A stretch of 64,000 bases of DNA from Chrysogorgia sp. JL179-B06 (lineage: Eukaryota; Cnidaria; Anthozoa; Scleralcyonacea; Chrysogorgiidae): the NCBI GenBank assembly GCA_035772405.1, contig JAYKKM010000341.1, positions 1,998,501 to 2,062,500 on the forward strand. Direction: 5' to 3'. The translations under genes were made by a program, and so were the position numbers. Below the pieces are notes generated by a model. The model ran no database searches, had not been told where the DNA came from, and was given only the letters and a program-made list of their open reading frames with translations. Below are positions 22,001 to 34,100 of the stretch, in pieces (the first letter of the stretch is position 1; the number at the start of each line of letters is the position of its first letter).

Positions 22001-23215
22001 AATGTACGTTTTTCATTTGCCAATCATATCTTACTGATCATCTTACATCCCAAAACTCGCCTTTATTCAAATCAAACCCCAGGACCGCAAATAGGCTACT
22101 ATCCAAACAACAATAAAACATATTATCTGGTATCAGAGTGATGAAGGAACAGAATTATAGTAACAACAGAGGTTCGTTGTCATAACCAAATTTGGCAAAG
22201 AATTTGTAGCTGATCAAATGGAAAGTTTCGTAGAAGAGATTGACACACTCATACAGTAACTATGTATATACTGTATAGTATATATATATACTGCCTGATA
22301 AAAGAATGATAACTGTAGTATATATTATGTTCAAAATTATATATATTACATTACTTGTTAAATTTAATACTGTGGAAGATATAAAGTACTGGTTAATTAT
22401 GATCTCAAGTTATACTGAAAACAAATTATAAGTAGGACTAGGTTAAAGCATTGATTCTAATTTCTAAGTAATATATAACATGTATATACAGTATATACTG
22501 TTATACTCAGATACTTTGCAAAACTCTATAACACAAAAACTGCTGCAGAAGTTTGCAAAATTGTTTAATTGCTAATACATATATATTATACACTGCACAT
22601 TCTGTTTGACTGAGAGCAGTGCAATTTCAAGGAAATACAATGCAGAAAAAAGGAAACACAATGCAGAAAAAAGGAAATAATTGGAAAAGCACTGATTCGA
22701 AACACTTTCTTTCTTTGTCATATGATTGCCGAATGTCACTTAATTTCTGAAAATGGTTTTCATGCGTATATTTAACAATTAGACAACGAGCCAGAGTTGA
22801 CTATCTGCTCATAGACAACGAGAGTGAGTTGTTTAATTGTTTTAGTATCGTTATATAAAGAACGTTTCTTTAACGTAAAAAAGTTTTATCAAACATTGTT
22901 CCAAATTTTCAGATAGTTTCACCTTTTTGTTTGTAGAAGTCTCCCCATTCAAAGTGTAGAGTAGCTCGATGGCACATGATGAACTATCGCTCACAAAAAA
23001 CGAGATTGTAATTACTTTGCTTCAAATTTGGTGTAGATATACTCCATAGGCATAAGCGAATTCATTTTCTAATTCGAAAATGTCAAACTGAACAATTTTG
23101 CATTACTTTCGGGCCAATGTTTTCATGATTTCATCACTCATATATAAATTTCAGCGGACGCCATGATTGCCTTATTTCAGGTTTTGCTTGTAGCGTGAAT
23201 ATATCGTAGCTTCTG
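22000..23215. other. AT-rich intergenic DNA
   Basis: Nothing recognisable apart from TA-rich runs and, at 22635-22680, two copies of an AATGCAGAAAAAAGGAAA unit. Confidence 0.4.
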
Positions 23216-23325
23216 ATTGGTCAGTTATAAGAAGGTTTGTGATTGGATAACGCTACTAGTGGTCTATCACCAATAGACCACTAGTAGCTCAGCCAATCAG
23301 AATGCCGAATTTATAATAGACCACT
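23216..23325. mobile_element. Palindromic MITE core
   Basis: A perfect 16-base stem, GCTACTAGTGGTCTAT at 23252 and its complement ending at 23288, with a five-base loop CACCA. A further copy of ATAGACCACTAGT lies at 23314. CCAATCAGA and TGATTGG flank it in inverted orientation. Confidence 0.55.
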
Positions 23326-24008
23326 AGTTGGTTGATACTAATATTAATTGGAAATAACACTGTTCATATATAACTGTTAATAGCACCATTAATAGCATTT
23401 TTCCACAAAGTTTTGTCCACTTTTCCACCTTGGACAAAATATTTCCTAGTTTTTTCTTCATTTCTTATCAATTGACGATTGGCTGTACATTTTACCAGAA
23501 TGCTTTGCGACCTTAAATCACCTGTAATAACAGTTAAACATTGTTTACCTTGTAAACATGAACTAAATACGTAAAAGCTTCCTTTTACCAAAAAGAGACT
23601 ATCTTCGAGATTCAATGTTTACTGCGCGCAACGAATTATGGTTAAATGTACCAGTCGCCATCTTTTTCGGTACCGTCAATTAGTATTCATAGGGCTGTAT
23701 GCTACAGTATATACAACCCGCGGTATATCAAGAAAACCGACTCAATCGTGATATAATTAATGTTGTTGTACTAATTTTGTTGTATTATTGTTGTAATGGA
23801 ACCATGATATAGGATCTTTTTAAATGTAAATTTCACTATATAAACTACATAATCAAGGCGAAGTAAAAAAAAACAAAAAACTGTGCATGTAATTTGGGGT
23901 TAATACACACTTGTATATTTTTCAAAATAGCACAATTTGTGCAAATTGCACTTGAAACCGTGTTCTCATACTAGTATGTAAAGTAATAATGGCAACTTGT
24001 CAAAAACA

Positions 24009-24057
24009 TTTTCTGAAGATTTGAGCTTGACGATCATCCATATATTATCTGTCTTAC
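24009..24057 (+). mobile_element. SINE family 1 body fragment
   Basis: GAGCTTGACGATCATCCA followed by TATATTATCTGTC matches the conserved body of the family 1 SINE. The tRNA-like head is missing. Confidence 0.45.
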
Positions 24058-24512
24058 ACCAAGCAACTTTAATGCAGAGATTCAAACTGTTTAAAAGATA
24101 TTTGAAATGACTTTTATATAGGACTTTTAGTAACAACTTTTAAACTCCAATATTAAAATATTTAATTGTTAATTAAAAAACAGTTATTCAACCATTTATT
24201 ATTATAGTTAAGCTAAAAGATTTTATAATGATCTACGACATATGTTCACTTTTGTTTTTTTGTTTATAAAATTTTACTTCATTTTTAGGGATCAACATAT
24301 ATACAGAAACCTATAGAATTATCAACCTATAGACATGTATAGGATTGGCTTATATGGAAACCTAAATGTATAAACCTTTTTGTAACCTGTATTAGAACCT
24401 ATACTATAGGAGTTCTTATCAGAAGTGAAATGCTGCCTCTGGAGTGGTACGAGGTTGGAGCAGTGTTCAGTTTCAGGCATGTCAGCAGAATGACGATCAT
24501 TAATATTAATCT

Positions 24513-24552
24513 TGTTTGAACGCCATGTTTGAACGCCATGTTTGAACGCCAT
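24513..24552 (+). repeat. Triple 13-base direct repeat
   Basis: TTTGAACGCCATG occurs three times in succession, the last ending in ATA. Confidence 0.8.
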
Positions 24553-25333
24553 ACATCTAATTCGAACAACATTTACTCGAAAGAGCAAGCCTCGCGAAGT
24601 TATAAATTTTCCATGATCAAGCGACACTTTTGCCAAATCGAACTTCACGTTTGTAATATTTGCTGGCGGTCGTGCGGTCATATTTCAAATCGAACAAACG
24701 AACGGGAATAGGCGTTACTCGGGCTACAGGCTACTTGGGCTTGTGTATGTAAAAGTACGCAGCACAACTTATGAATATACCGCAATTTGAAATCCAACGA
24801 AGTAAAAGCTAATATATTGCAAGCAATGATAGTATTAAATTTGGATATCTAAATGTAAACAATGTCGAACTGCGAACTATGTTGAACCGTGTAGCTTTGT
24901 TTTTTCAATAGAAAGTAATGTCACATAGCTTTTGAAATACAGCAGCTACAGGCATGTAAAAGTACTTTTAAAATTTAAATTTCTGATGTAATGCTAACGA
25001 ATGTTTTCGAAGCGCTCCGTGGAAATCCCGCGCTTTAATGACGAATATGACATATCACGAATATCAAGGCATGTTCGATATTGCGCTTTTTAAAAAAAAA
25101 CTAAGTAAGGTAGCACAATAACGTTTACGTATATTGTAGACAGATACTATTATCTAGGGTTGATTATTTGTCAAGAAAACGCTCGACGTATTTGGGTTAA
25201 ATTACGATGCTGTTTTTGAAGATGGCGGCCAAATTATATTTTTGCATATATATACTCCTCTTCGAACGTTTGGTTGAGAAAAGTAAACTTTACAAGGTCT
25301 AACGCACGAGTTGTTTGACTTGTCTAATGTGTT

Positions 25334-25534
25334 CTAACCAACGGCAACACAAACAACAGTTGTCAGTTTGTAAGTCGCATGTTCAACGACACGTCGACAG
25401 AAATCCCTCACGAGGAACATGTTGTCTCCTTGAACTAAGACATTGTCGATGGTGCTCGAGTTCCACTCGATGTAATAGTTTGTGCTGTTAACAGCGCTGA
25501 TGGATAATCGGGATTCTTGTCCACAGGCACTCAA
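25334..25534 (-). other. Unassigned coding-like frame (66 codons)
   Basis: The frame is less AT-rich than its surroundings and reads on open upstream of the first ATG (EIREYLSACGQESRL), which suggests an exon or a transposon remnant rather than a complete gene. It contains EWNSSTIDNVLVQGDN and FLVRDFCRR. I do not recognise a family and no clear splice sites bound it. Confidence 0.2.
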
Positions 25535-25719
25535 ATACTCTCGAATTTCGGCAGTTCATAAGCAAGCGAAAACAGACAAAACAGCGGAGTCGATTTTAGT
25601 GTCAACTATTCGATTTCCAGTAAATAAATAACTTTCCTGGTTATTCTTCCGTGAAAGCAGCTGAGAAGCAATCTTTCCGCTGTAGTTTGGGAAGAGTAGA
25701 CAGCGGAAGACAGCGTGCA

Positions 25720-26632
25720 ACATATAGGAATGGCCTATAGCAATCTATAGGTTGAAAACTATAGGATTAGCCTATAGAAACCTATAGATAGATCCGCCTA
25801 CTGTACATAGTCTTATGTGTATAGAGTCTTATGCATGTCTATAGATCTTACGTCTATAGAAATTGTATAGCTACATGTATATCCGCCTACTGTATAGAGT
25901 CTTATGTCTATAGAAACCTATAGATATATCCGCCTATACTGTATAGAGTCTTACGTCAATAGAAATTGTAAATATATCCGCCTACTGCATAGAGTCTTAT
26001 GTCTATAGAAACCTATATAGATATTCCGCCTACTGTATAGAGTCTTATGTCTATAGAAACCTATAGATATATCCGCCTATACTGTATAGAGTCTTACGTC
26101 AATAGAAATTGTAAATATATCCGCCTACTGCATAGAGTCTTATGTCTATAGAAACCTATATAGATATTCGGCCTACTGTATAGATTCTTATGTCTATAGA
26201 AACCTATAGATATATCCCTAATATCCGCCTATACTGTATAGAGTCTTACGTCTATAGAAATTGTAAATATATCCGCCTACTGTATAGAGTCTTATGTCTA
26301 TAGAAACCTATATAGATATTCCGCCTACTGTATAGAGTCTTATGTCTATAGAAACCTATAGATATATCCGCCTATACTGTATAGAGTCTTACGTCTATAG
26401 AAATTGTAAATATATCCACGCCTATATACTGTATAGAGTCTTATGTCTATAGAAACCTATAGATATATCCGCCTATACTGTATAGAGTCTTACGTCTATA
26501 GATTATAGAAATTGTAAATATATCCGCCTATTGTATAGAGTCTTATGTCTATAGAAACCTATAGATATATCCGCCTACTCATGTATATGAGTCTTATGTC
26601 TATAGAAACCTATATAGATATATCCGCCTCAA
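25720..26632 (+). repeat. Higher-order tandem array, ~48-bp subunits in a ~143-bp trimer
   Basis: Subunits share TCCGCCTA…CTGTATAGAG followed by TCTTANGTCTATAGAAA. Three subtypes alternate. A has CGCCTATACTG with TTACGTC and ATTGTAAATAT; B has CCTACTG with CCTATATAGATAT; C has CCTACTG with CCTATAGATAT. A-type starts at 25931, 26074, 26226 and 26369 give spacings of 143, 152 and 143. The order breaks down after 26400. Diverged pieces with CCTATAG occur at 24307-24420. Confidence 0.8.
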
Positions 26633-26660
26633 GCATTATCAATCGATCCAGTACAAATAA

Positions 26661-26748
26661 TTTTCTTGATTTGATCTTGACGATCATCCATGTATTGTCT
26701 GTCGAAGTTCCCACATTCAGTCTATATATTATACAGATGAGCCGCTCT
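26661..26748 (+). mobile_element. SINE family 1 body fragment
   Basis: TTGATCTTGACGATCATCC, then ATGTATTGTCTGTC and TTCCCACATTCAG, as in the body of the copy at 55101-55240. It directly follows the tandem array. Confidence 0.5.
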
Positions 26749-26779
26749 AACGATCCCAGTATAGACTAAGGTGACACTG

Positions 26780-28985
26780 GGTTGTTTAGTTTTCTAATGT
26801 TTTTCTTAGTATCCTTGCTGTTCCAAGTAGCGTCGTTTTCTGGATTTGCTCAATCTTCACCTTGATTCCAATCTTTTCTATCCACTGTTCACAGCTCCTA
26901 GAGCTCCAACTACAACTGGGACTATTTCTACCTTCCTCATCAACCACAGTCGTTTAACCTCTCGCTTCAATTCATCATATTTCTCTATCTTTTCTCCTTC
27001 CTTCTTTCCGACTGTTGTCTCCCGGGATAGCAATATCGATTATCATGCATTTCCGTTCTTTTTGTCTACTATGATTATGTCTGGTCTCCTACACTCTGTG
27101 TAGTGGTCACACTGAATCATAAAATCCCAAAGCATCTTTATCTGATTTGATTCCACCACTCCTTCGGGGGTATATTGCTCGTACCATTTGTCTACTCTTT
27201 CTAGGCCATATTTTCCACATAATGTCCAATGAATAATCCTTGCAACATTGTCAGGCGTCGTAATTTGTACTCTTCTTTGAAAGCTTTGTACATTCACTGA
27301 TTAAGTGTCCCACGCTTTCTCCCTTTTCTCCACAGAGCCTGCACAACGGTGATTCTACTGTCTTATCAATGTTGAACTTGATGTAGTTAGTTCTTAATGC
27401 CTGTTCCTGGGGCCTCTGTTCCTGGCTTTAGATCACTATTTTTCAGCCATCGCCACATCATCTCCTTGTCAATGTCTTCGCTTGCTTCCCTGACGAACTG
27501 ACCATACATCTTCTTATTTCTCCATCTTTGTTCTCTTTCCTCTATTTCTTTCTTCTTATACTGTTCCTTAGGCACACAATCCTCAGTATGGATTACATAG
27601 CTTGCCCTTACTTCATCTAGCAGTGGTTCTATAAATGCAGCATTCTTAACATACCATCCAATACTATTTTCTTCAGATCTGATACAGCTTCCAGCCTTCC
27701 CTCGTCCGCCTTTTCCTCTTGGTAAGTACAGCCTATCCACATCACTCTTAGGATGGAAAACACCGTGTAAAGTCAGCAATTTCCTCGTCTTTCTATCCAA
27801 ACCGAGTACTTCCGCATTATTCCAACTGAGTAGTGCAATTGCCCATGTATTTATTGCTTGCATCATGTTTCTTCCATTGAGCTTAGACTTTAGGACTATA
27901 GTCTCAGTCTTCTCAAATACTCTTTTGTGAATATCATTCTCATTTCTTCTTCCATCACTCTGTCCATCTCTAGAATTCCCAAGTATTTATAGCCATCAGC
28001 TTCAATTGCTTTCATCACATCTCCACTTGGTAGCACTACTCCTTCGTACTTAACAGTCTTTCCTCTTTTCAGTATCAATACTCCACATTTCTTGATTCCA
28101 AATTCCATCCCAATGTCTTTGCTGAATATTTACACTGTCTTTACTAATGAGTCAAGTTGGGCTTCGTTTTTGCCATACAGCTTGAGGTCGTCCATAAACA
28201 ATAAGTGATTGATCTTTTGCTGTTTACATTTAAACTAATAACCCGCTTTAACTTTCCTTTGTAAAAGACTTAAAGGTGTTACGCAAAGCACAAAAAGTAG
28301 TGGTGACAAACTGTCTCCCTGAAATATTCCTCTCCTGATCCTCACATAACCCAAACTCTCTCCGCGCGACGTCAACTCTGTTTTCCATTTCCCCGCATGT
28401 TGTTAGTTATGAATTATGTCACATTCTTGGCAATGCCAAACATCTTCAAACACTCGGCAATCCAAGAATGAGGCACCATATCACATGCCTTTTGGTAGTC
28501 TATCCAGGCCATTGCTAAATTGGTGTGCCTTCTCTTACAGTCCTTTAAAACCATCTTGTCTATAAGCAACTAGTCTTTAGTTCCTCTACATTTCCTTTTA
28601 CACTCTTTTTGCTCGTTTGGGACGACCTTATTGTTCTCCAGGAAACCGTACAATCTTTCAGCTATAATTCCGTTCATAAGCTTCCACATTAATGTTATAG
28701 ACACGATATGGCCTATGGGTCTAAAGTTATCACAGCATTACCTTTTGCTGGATCCTTTAGGCATAGTGTCGTTCTTCCACTGGTCATCCAGTCAGGTGTT
28801 TCTACTTCTCCGTTCAAGATCTTTTCCATTTGCTCCGCTATCCTTTGGTGGCATGATGTTAATTTCTTGATCCAAAATCCCTGTACTCCATCATGGCCTG
28901 GCGCCTTCCAATTCGGCATCTTTCGGCATTGCACTCCCACTTTCTCTTTGTTGATATGCTCTCTCCTCCGCAGAGGCTAATTTAA
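26780..28985 (-). pseudogene. Decayed R2-like LINE (copy C)
   Basis: Read on the minus strand from 28985: [18 protein letters not shown], an N-terminal RT-proximal signature, then damaged palm motifs (about 28500-28150), GIKKCGVLILKRGK near 28080, YKYLGILEMDR near 27985, TRKLLTLHGVFHPKSDVDRL near 27790, GWYVKNAAFIEPLLDEVRAS near 27640, RWRNKKMYGQFVRE near 27520, and RRPDIIIVDKKNG near 27060. The C-terminal region reaches about 26795. Frames change several times and stops interrupt the palm, so it is inactive. The same C-terminus is found in the fragment at 12999-13270. Confidence 0.72.
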
Positions 28986-29760
28986 GGCGTGCGGGAAGAA
29001 TGGGGAAGCGCGCGGGGAGTGGATCGAGGAAAATCGGAGGCGCGCGGTGGACGACGGGAAGACGGGAAACGAGAAAAGGAGCCTCTGCCAGATAATGTGC
29101 GGTTCTCTGGTCAAATTCGCGGTTCTCTGGTCATGGCACTTTCTCCTGAAATCGACGATAGTTTGAACGACGTACAATGTTCTTTGAACGATTTGAGTCT
29201 GGAAAATTGGTGTTTAATGTCCAGGTTGTCGTTTTAGTTAACATTAATAACAATTTTACACCATCTTTTAGTTTGAAGTTTGTTTATACTTTAATATATA
29301 TGCATAGTTGGGTGATTTACTGATTTGGCTTTTGAGCTTGAAGCTCCAATTGTTTTTTTATTTTTGCTGTACAAGCTGTCTTATAAAGTTGTTTATATAT
29401 TAACCTGCAAACTACCGAATGCTAGTCAATGTGAACGTCTAGTCAAGAGCTCGCTGATTTCTGAGTTTGAAAACTCATTGGAATGGCCATTATAAATTGT
29501 TACCAGTGTGTTAATTGTCGTGGCACTTGTTATTATCTTGGATATTAATGTTTATCATTTTGGATATTGATTATTTGTTTATTATCTTGGATATTAATGT
29601 ACCCTCGAGTCTGACCCCCGAAGTCTCAGAAGCGGCCCGAGACCGAGTCCATCACTGAATTTGGTCGCCATGTTGGATACGTTATCTGGCAGAGGCTTAT
29701 TTTCTTTCTCTCTTCCCGTCATTCCCTGCGCGCGTCCGATTTTCCTCCGCTACGCTAGCA
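28986..29760. mobile_element. Inverted-repeat DNA element
   Basis: GAGGAAAATCGGAGGCGCGC through AGCCTCTGCCAGATAATG at 29023-29100 is mirrored at 29675-29752 (ACGTTATCTGGCAGAGGCT through CGCGTCCGATTTTCCTC). Arms are about 80 bases. The left arm abuts the 5' end of LINE copy C. The interior (29110-29670) has no recognisable gene. Confidence 0.6.
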
Positions 29761-29817
29761 GAAATTATTTTTGGGATCACTTGCCATGGGAAGCAATCTG
29801 ATTGGCTAACCCGAAAA

Positions 29818-29900
29818 TTTTTTTATCCTAACCCTAACCCTAAATAACCCATCCTAACCCTAACCCCCCGCCTAACGAGTTTTCTAACCCTAACCCCCCG
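29818..29900. repeat. Interstitial telomere-like tract (CCCTAA)n
   Basis: CCTAACCCTAACCCTAAATA, then two more CCTAACCCTAACCCCCCG blocks. The repeat is the complement of TTAGGG, the metazoan telomere unit. The second and third blocks are repeated with a GCCTAACGAGTTTT spacer. Confidence 0.75.
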
Positions 29901-29989
29901 AAGAAATTCGTAATTTCCTCAAAGTGTTAGACAAAGTGACGAAAGTTTTCAAAACGATCGATACTCGTCACGACGCTGAGCTTCTACAC

Positions 29990-30605
29990 ATGTCATGGTA
30001 AATGGTCATCTTGTTCTGGTCTCAACTTCAATGAGTTAAAAACAAAAATCCCAATCAATCACCCCTATAAAAGGTTCCAGTCAAATACTCATGGATCTTA
30101 AAGATAAATGATTGAAAAGTATGAAACAGAATGATTTGACTTGTGATTTGACTTGGTCAAAACAAGTTGTTGTCCAGGCAACTACAGCGAATAGAATGCT
30201 TGGCTTAGTACAGGTACGTCGGACATTAAGAGAGGTCACCAATTCTTCTGTTCGTCGAACCACCTACTTAGCGGTCGTACGCCCGCATCTTGGATATGCT
30301 ACACAGATATGGTCTATTGGTATCAGGCGTGTTGAGCAAGTCCAACGTCGAGCAACCAAAGTTACATCCTATAAACAACGTCTGCTATCTCCAAGCTTAC
30401 TTCCAATCACTTACTGGCGTGAATATCTACACATGATCTTCTAGTTATTCAAAGCTATTAACAAACATACGAAAATAAATTCCGAAACTCTACCTGTTCC
30501 ATGCACACCTAAACGATTAACAAGAACCTCCTCGACAGAAAACCTTCTACATTTCCGCCCGCGAAGATATAATTTAAAACTAACTTTCCAGCGGTCTTTT
30601 TTATA
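29990..30605 (+). pseudogene. LINE RT C-terminal fragment
   Basis: The frame 30112-30444 encodes LTWSKQVVVQATTANRMLG, then VRPHLGYATQIWS and RVEQVQRRATKVTSYKQRL. These are the conserved post-palm segments of CR1/Jockey-like LINEs. After a stop at 30444 the match continues (LFKAINKHTKINSETLPV) up to about 30600. Both ends are truncated. Confidence 0.7.
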
Positions 30606-31130
30606 AGAGCCCGCAATTTTTTCCCGCAATTTTTTCCGCAATTTTTTTCCTCCCGCCCTCGCCCCAAAAAACGCCTGCGGAGGAGGTAGCTACCGATCTG
30701 AGATACGGTTAATTGTGGTTGACCCCGGTGGGGTTCAAACGGTGGCAGCAGTGGAGGGGCCCTATGACGCAGACGACCCCATGACATGGAGAACAGTTTG
30801 CCCAAAGTGTTGCTCAGCCCGGAGTTTGGCTGGTGTTCTCTGCTGCTGTGGTTGAAAAAAGCATCAAAGGAAAAAAGCATCAAAGTAAAGCTCAGATTTC
30901 GATTCTGATTGTCTTGGATTGTTTTGACTCGTAGGAGGTAAACAAGGAACGTCATAAAACCCAAATTATTTGTTCTGTAACCACAACGCAAAACGTTTTT
31001 CAACTGGAGAAAAGTTGTCAGAGTGACTGCTCGAATACAAAAAGTTGGCGCAAAACACGTGCAAAACGCGAAGGAACCGATTAGGGTATAACGCTGTTAA
31101 CGGAACGCTTTCTCCGCTCGATATCCTTCA
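30606..31130. other. Noncoding spacer upstream of the tentative gene
   Basis: Starts with three copies of CGCAATTTTTT-type sequence (30608-30650), then a more GC-rich stretch. The 164-codon minus frame here has no recognisable motif and I do not call it. Confidence 0.3.
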
Positions 31131-31138
31131 CAGCAGAA

Positions 31139-31145
31139 TATAAAG
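31139..31145 (+). promoter_or_regulatory. Candidate TATA box
   Basis: TATAAAG, with an initiator-like TCAGTC 26 bases downstream at 31165. The spacing is right for a core promoter of the tentative gene that follows. Confidence 0.4.
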
Positions 31146-31169
31146 GGTGGCGAATTTAATCAGCTCAGT

Positions 31170-31305
31170 CCTTTTGTAGATCAAGAGGAAATCATCAGAG
31201 AGGTCGCGTGAACAGGGCACTGGTAACATTGGCGAAGAAAGTGAAATTCCAATGCGTATTTTGCAAGAAACGGCCGCCCGATTTGATTGTTTGTTCGTGC
31301 CAACG
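31170..31305 (+). CDS. Tentative exon 1 of a small unrecognised gene
   Basis: A candidate exon between the initiator-like site and a consensus donor CAACG|GTAAGT at 31306. Two readings are possible. In one, from ATG 31252, 18 codons continue for 32 more in exon 2 and give a 50-residue product. In the other, without an ATG in this exon, the frame encodes KFQCVFCKKRPPDLIVCSCQ, a C-x2-C…C-x-C pattern like a small zinc-binding knuckle, and joins in phase (CG|G) to 43 more codons. The second looks more like a protein but needs an upstream start. The transcript could also be noncoding. Confidence 0.3.
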
Positions 31306-31311
31306 GTAAGT

Positions 31312-31625
31312 AAATGCGTGTTTGGTTATTCAAAAAGCGTGTAAATGGTTATATCAAATAACCAAATTGGGTAATATTAAATAACCGAATGTCTGCAATT
31401 GGTTATATGATCATAACCAAATGTGACCAAGCGATTATATCAAATAACCTAATAATTTAAATAATATAATTTTATGATATAATATATATAATATAATATA
31501 ATATAATATAATATAATATAATATAATATAATATTATAATTTTATAATTTTATATAACCAGTTCACGGGATTTGCGGTTGCAATAATTATATCAAATAAC
31601 CTTTATATGTTTAGTGACCATTATT
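31312..31625. repeat. GGTTAT/ATAACC palindromic repeats and (ATAAT)n
   Basis: Several copies of GGTTATATCAAATAACC-type palindromes surround a pentanucleotide (TAATA)n run at about 31486-31535. All lie in the putative intron. Confidence 0.6.
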
Positions 31626-32525
31626 TTATGATTTAATAAAACCAAATAAATAATGCAAAATGAAACACTTTTTGTGCTAAATAATAAATTTACATTTGGC
31701 CTTTAATTGCTAGTTAGTTTTTTTATATGAAATTTGATATCCCACTGAGAACAGGACAACTACGGTGTGCAGACCGGACATAATTGATCGATATCGATGC
31801 ATCGTATATTTCCTTACAAAGCTATTTACTGCATAAAACGTTAGCGACTAGAGGTAAGATGTCATTACAGTAAATTATTCGCGGTCTTCTCATGTAGATC
31901 CTACCCATGCAGGCTTTCATATGTATACATACAGTATATACACCAGCAACAGTAATATTCGTTGGCAATGCAAACATAATGGAGTCTATATATATTATAT
32001 CTATATACCAGGTATTGTATGGACATCTTGCAGCTTCAGTTTCTAACTTGGCTATTTCTCGATATATGAATAACAGAAATGGAAACGTCAACCCAAGTCA
32101 GTTTAGGGTTAGCAGGGTTCGTGTTAGGCTTAGCAAAAGAGTTAGTTTTCGTGCTAGTTATTGTATTTCGGTTGTTCATATTATGTAGAGGAAAGCGCCG
32201 GTATAAAAGCTGAGGACGTTTTGCCAAACAATCATAAACTCCAGGAATCCAACGGAAGGAACACGGCCACGGTCTGTTTGTCAAGAAATTGAATGGTACA
32301 AGGCATTGGATCATTGTAATTTATATACACTACATTCATCGAGTCCTCGCCACTAGACACTATATCTCATCCAGCAAGTTGAATTAAGATTTGAATAACA
32401 ATGATTTGTCATTCACGGGCATACAAGGCGACCGGAACACCTGCTCATCAGTGAACAATGAAACCACGAAGCGTTCAATTGCCGATAAGAAACCTTGACT
32501 TTCTCGTATATTTATATTTTCAAAG

Positions 32526-32722
32526 GAGCCCACAAGACTGGCGGTATGTTGCGCGGAAAGGCAACGAAGCAGACCCGACCAACCTCGTATCTGCTCTCAA
32601 GGACATGAACACACGGTTGGCTGATCGGGGTCATAGACGGTTACATCAAACTTGAAGATCTCAAGTCACAACACCAAGGAGATTTCTAGGCGGTTTCCAC
32701 GTCGAACGAATCAACAAAAGAG
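32526..32722 (+). CDS. Tentative exon 2 of a small unrecognised gene
   Basis: Preceded by TTTATATTTTCAAAG and followed by AGAG|GTAAGT at 32723. It is open in the frame that matches the zinc-knuckle reading of exon 1 (SPQDWRYVARKGNEADPTN and on to a TGA at 32653-32655), and in the alternative frame stops at 32622-32624. No family recognised. The donor after both stops implies a further, untranslated exon. Confidence 0.28.
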
Positions 32723-32739
32723 GTAAGTGTATGTGTGAT

Positions 32740-34100
32740 GTGTCTAAATATTCCCCCGAGCCTCTAAAGAATCCGATACTAATAATTATTCCCCATAAAC
32801 GCAGTCAATATGATTGAGCATATATGATATAGTCTACTTCAGACCAAATAGATATTTTACTGTATTCAACTCCAGATTTTTATACATTGTTTCTCTCGAA
32901 CCTTATGGTTGTATCGAAAGTCAACGTCTTGTATGCATGTTCCTACCGTAACCCGCAATATGTGTATATACTAGATATGGACAGATATATTGTCTAGTAA
33001 AGCATATATAAAGATGAGTTAAGGGCTCAAAACATTGCATTTAGTCGTTCGCTACTTTAGCTTTAACGAACATACTTATATATCGCGTACAATCAGTCTA
33101 TACAATGGCTTCTATAGCTTTCACTTTGTTACATACAAAGTAATATGGTGCTAGCTTCGTCGTTCGCTTATTGCACAATATGCACTAAGAGTTTTATAAT
33201 GACTAATGAGTTATGTTGTCATCAATTAAATATTTTCTCCCTTCACGATACAAATTGTACATTCGTTCCCACGTTTATAGTCGAGTCATCCCGTGCGTGA
33301 AATGAGTTTCCCGATTTTCCATACAACTCTTAACAATTTAAATCTTATCAAAAAATTAAAGCGACGATTCCTTTACCACAAATCGCCAAAACAACTCAAC
33401 GGGAGTTAATTCAATGCATGATCTCAGACTATATGCTCGCGACGCGCGCCACCGTTGCTTCGTGAAAGATTGTATGAAAGTGAAACCACAACCTAAGCTT
33501 AAGAGATCCACAAATCCCCGTTGTTAAAAGTTAAAACTAGTAAACTCTTGCAGAAGGTCATTAGTGATGTCAGATTATCTTCGCATTGGATTGACGTTCG
33601 CGGTGTTGATGTTATCTTGTGGTTTCTTCACCCAACACCTGGCTAGCTAACTCCGCTTGATCTTTAGCTTCGTTCCCTGTTTTGTTTGCTTTGTTTCGCC
33701 ACCAGCCTTAACGGAAACTACAACAGTAATGGTAGCCACATCTTCTTCATAATCGCCCGCTGTGTAGTGATATTTTTATCACTTCGGCGAAGAAGGGAGT
33801 ATCAACGTTTGCATCAAAATAGATTATAATTATGCCGTAGGTTTTGCGAATGTGTTTACCTAGACTTGCTCCAAGTCTGCCTCTGGGAGGTTTTTGTGAG
33901 AATGCGCCGAGCGGGAGAGTCTGGTGTTTACCATGTGCGTGGGTATATATATTGGCTACTTTTTCGTGCAACGGAAACCAACTTGAAATGTTGAGTTAAG
34001 AAGTACGGTTAGTATTTCTTTACTTTAAGCTTACAACTAGAGTTTTTATTTTGATTATGGTTAGCTGTGTTTTTGTTCCTGTAAAGCTTCTGAATTCTGA
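32740..34100. other. No feature recognised
   Basis: AT-rich DNA with short chance frames only. The minus frame of 74 codons at 33747-33971 shows no known motif. Confidence 0.35.

Larger units (their letters stand above)
23330..25330. other. Intergenic DNA with minor repeats
   Basis: Contains a SINE body fragment (24009-24057) and a triple 13-base repeat (24513-24552), listed separately. I found no convincing gene. The minus frames of 83 and 119 codons here have no recognisable motifs. Confidence 0.35.

Noticed and set aside
30509..31003. 164-codon minus-strand frame
   Set aside because: It overlaps a LINE fragment read in the opposite direction and low-complexity DNA, and contains no recognisable domain.
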